A DNA stretch of 64,000 nucleotides from Todiramphus chloris collaris. Lineage: Eukaryota; Chordata; Aves; Coraciiformes; Alcedinidae. Location of the stretch: contig JANVCC010000014.1 of assembly GCA_025345505.1 (NCBI GenBank), positions 712,559 to 776,558 on the forward strand, given 5' to 3'. The translations under genes were made by a program, and so were the position numbers. Below, piece after piece: positions 60,801 to 64,000 of this stretch (position 1 is the first letter of the stretch; each line of letters opens with the position of its first letter). The notes under the pieces are model-generated. The model worked only from the letters and a program-made list of their open reading frames with translations, had not been told where the DNA came from and did no database searches.

Positions 60801-63800
60801 GTGTCTCAGCATTGTTTTAAAAAAAGGAGAATAAAAAGAAAAAAAAAAAAAAAAAGAACAAAACCATTGTTAGTCCTACCCATTGTCTGTGAGATTTTTA
60901 TTTAATGTTCTAAGCCTGGAATATTGTTAAATAAACCAGAAAAATAAGTTAGTTACTAGATTATTTGTCTGATGTGTGTTCATATCTGCAGCACTTTATG
61001 ACTTTGAACTCTTCTGCAACAAGAGGAGGTTATATTCTAAGGTTTTGAAACTATGCATTTATTTTCCTTTGAATCCTGTAAGTTATTTTAAAAAAAAATG
61101 CTGTACAAATCTTTTGGATTAAAAAAAAATATGAAGATGAAAATATCAGAAGTTTAGATGGTTTCTCTCAAATATGTGTGGTGTTTTTCATTTAACAACA
61201 TAATTTTCTCTTGTTTAGTTGGGTGGAGAACCAAAGTTGCAGAGCTGTTTTAAATATTGCTACAGTGTGAGTTAAACCCTGATGTTATTGCCAAGGGTGG
61301 GCCCAGAACACATTTCCAAATTACGCTCTTAAGTCAGATTTGTGTTTGTCTTTCTTGACAGCTAATTTGAATCCACAGCCTAATCTTTCCTTTTCTCCTC
61401 AGTACAGCTGAGACATCTTTTTGGAGGGGCAATAGAGGAACTTCAGCTTTTGAGTGTTTTCATTCTGGAAAAGGGGATTTGTAAACAGGCTCCCAAAGTA
61501 TGTGCTTTATGTCAAAAGAAGAAGAATTGCCTTTTGCCACCAGCTAAGTATTTCCAACTCAGGATTAAAATTCGGTGGGCTAGGCAAGGTTTCTTAGGGT
61601 TAACAACACACCTAAAGGGAGTTTTGTGTAGCTGACCAACCTTTGCACACATTTCACCTCTCCCTGCTGTCAGGGATTACTGTGAAGACAAAAGGAAAAC
61701 CCCAAGCCAAACTGAAGCTGAAAAGGTGATTTTTTTATTTTTTTATTTCCCCCCCCCCCAGCAACCCATGTCTGAGATGCCTCGGTTTAAATTGAGGGAA
61801 TAAAGTTCTGGATTATTTGTGGAAAGAACATACTATTTTAAGTTTCTACCACAGCAGTGTATTAGATTAATTTGGAGGGTTTTCTTTAATTAATGTCCTG
61901 GTTCTCCAATTAGCTTTACAGGAGCAGGCAGTATGCAGGCAGGAATATTAAAAGCAAAAGAAAAACTAATTGGTTATTTGTAATATGATCTAGGACTTCT
62001 GAAAACTTTAAAGTGATGTGTAGGTCATGATTTTGTCCTTTCTGAGTATTAGCTTAAAAAGAAGGGGCTGCCTGAGGATGGCATTTCTGAAGGAGGGGAA
62101 GCGTAGGGATTTGAACACAGAAGTAGCGTGTTTTACATATTCCATGACAACAACATAAAGGAAACTCCGTGTTGGAAAAATTTGATTTTGGTCTCTGCAC
62201 ACCATGCTCCTTTCGGTAGTCTCCATTTCTGAGTGTTCTTCTCAGAGGATGCTGTCTTTCTGAAGGTCTGGCGATCCTGGTTCTGGTGGTGCAGTGCCAT
62301 CCAGTCTAGGCTGTCCTTTCGGTTATGCTGAGAAGACCCTTGCGTTGGATCCTGGTCTGTTAAGTTCTGTGGCTTTTTTGTGTTTGTTTTGGTTTGATTT
62401 TTTTCTGGGCCACGACTATGTGGTCTGTCTCGCCATCTTTCTTCCAAATTACTAGTCTTCTGCTAAATTCAAGATGTGTGTTATTTTGGGGGGGTGCAGG
62501 GAAATCACAGAAACTAGTCTTGCTTTTTTAATATTATTTGGTGCTGTAGAGAAAACTTAAAGATTCAGTGTAATTTTATGTCTGCCTTAAAATCACATCC
62601 ATAAAGCATGTCTAATAACTTGTTATTATTTAAACTGGAATTTCAAAACATCCCTACAATTGCTGTATAATGCTGTCATTTTTACATACTAAAGAATTTC
62701 CTTTAGGATGAACAATAAAAATCAATTAAATAGATTTTTACTGCTTCTACAGTCATTTTCAGTGCCCCTGCAGTTCAGTTAAAATGCCAAAAGAGAATCA
62801 AGTTTACTATTAAAAAAACGCAAAACAGTGGCATTCAGCTTACTTTGTGTTTTAAAAACTTCTGTAGCGATAAAATTTGACTTACAACTTTTTAAAAATG
62901 CAAAGGCTGTTGCGGAAACTGTTTTCAAATGCAAGTCCCTCAGACTCAGAGATGTTGGTATTACGATTTCTGAGCGTTTATATTGATGTTTCCACACAGG
63001 GTGATATTTATTTCCCTTGCTGCCAGAAGAAAAGGATAGTGTTCACAGAAGTGGTGCTGCTATCTGCGATGCTTTGAAGTGGTGATCAGATGTATCTTTT
63101 TTTCAGAGATGTCGAAAAGACGATTACCTGGTGCACACGTGTGCTGGCTTCCATGCATTACAATGAGTACTTCTTTCCAGTGACTTGAATTTGCAAAATC
63201 TGATTCCTCTGTCTTGTCTCTTCTCCCTGTCGTTGCTTGGGCAGAGCGCCGAGTGGAGCAGCAGGGAGGAGAAACCCTGCTTCCAAATGTTTTATTCTCT
63301 TACAGAGAGACTGTTCTTTGAGAGCAGGTAAACTCGTTTTCAAATGAGTTTAAACTAGGTCCTTATTGCAGTCCACTGGGACTACAGCACCTGTGCCATG
63401 CTGCAAAAAGGCAGAGCCAGCGATTCCTCCTCACAGAGTGATGTATGCTTGAACACATTGCTCCGCTGGGCCAAAATTGCCTATGTAAGGGGGAAGATGC
63501 AGGGGGACTGGCCTCAACACAGCTAGGAAAATACACTCAAAGTCAAAGGCATAACAAGCAACAGTAGTCTTTATTGCATGTCAGGGTAGAAACAGGATCT
63601 GTGCTGCTCTGGTTGTTTGGGTTTTTGAGATAAGTATCGTAACATGATACTTGTGCTCTAGGCTGAAGCTGTGCTTGGGAAATTTTTTGATTATTCAAAT
63701 AGTTATGTGTTTAATGCTGCCATAGAAAAGAGTGTTCTGTGGCATTCAAATAAAGATTTAATATAACAGGTAAAGCTACAGTTCCTATTTGATTGATAGT

Positions 63801-64000
63801 TTGGGAATAACATCTGTAGTGGTTTTACTGGTTTAAATAACCTGTCCAGAGGTGCACTCACATTCAGCTATAATAAGTGGTAGTGTAGCAGTAGTGTTTT
63901 TATGTGTAGCAGAGAGAGGAGGGAATACATTCATTTGAAGTAAATTGAGTAAGAAATGTAGTCTTTAATGCATTTAGGTAGAACAGTAATTACAATGCAT
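60801..64000 (+). other. DHRSX intron 1 sequence to window end
   Basis: This AT-rich sequence has no recognisable exon. It contains an A run near 60838-60856, a C run near 61750-61759 and an AATAAA at 60930-60935 that could be a distal ZBED1 poly(A) signal. No SDR coding exon was found, so DHRSX exon 2 must lie beyond the window. Confidence 0.55.

Overview
The window looks like bird (sauropsid) nuclear DNA. The evidence is CR1 non-LTR retrotransposons in several states of decay with no mammalian-type SINEs, low repeat density, AT-rich intergenic sequence broken by two sharp CpG islands, and an intact ZBED1 gene next to what reads as DHRSX exon 1. From memory, this pair lies in the pseudoautosomal region of human X/Y but is autosomal in birds. 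Three runs of N (3203-3302, 20524-20623, 32625-32634) are assembly gaps in GC-rich or low-complexity sequence.

Layout. 1-2969: no gene seen. 2970-4520: CpG island containing a complete 42-codon reading frame (3518-3646, +) for a single-pass membrane microprotein that I do not recognise. Two good splice donors follow it, at 3926 and 4471. 4521-47689: about 43 kb with no confident gene. It holds one long 5'-truncated, frameshifted CR1 (10125-12176), smaller CR1 pieces (7640-7700, 22350-22420, 23590-23664, 43291-43605) and microsatellites. One exon-like minus-strand frame near 37 kb deserves a look.

47690-49210: second CpG island, with the putative first coding exon of DHRSX (48213-48324, +) ending at a GTGAGC donor. 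49230-49272 is a perfect 12-bp hairpin just past the island. 55857 onward: an acceptor, then the single-exon ZBED1 coding region (55908-57995, 695 codons), a domesticated hAT transposase with an N-terminal BED zinc finger and C-terminal hAT dimerisation domain. Its 3' UTR carries strong hairpins, GU-rich sequence and what look like fossil palindromic transposons. From 58 kb to the end is 3' UTR and then DHRSX intron 1; DHRSX exon 2 is not visible.

How the genes fit together. ZBED1 is nested in DHRSX intron 1 on the same strand and probably uses the same CpG-island promoter. If ZBED1 mRNA begins with the DHRSX exon, the DHRSX start codon opens a 40-codon upstream ORF that ends 40 nt before the ZBED1 ATG. 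I saw no tRNA, rRNA, CRISPR array or prokaryotic feature.
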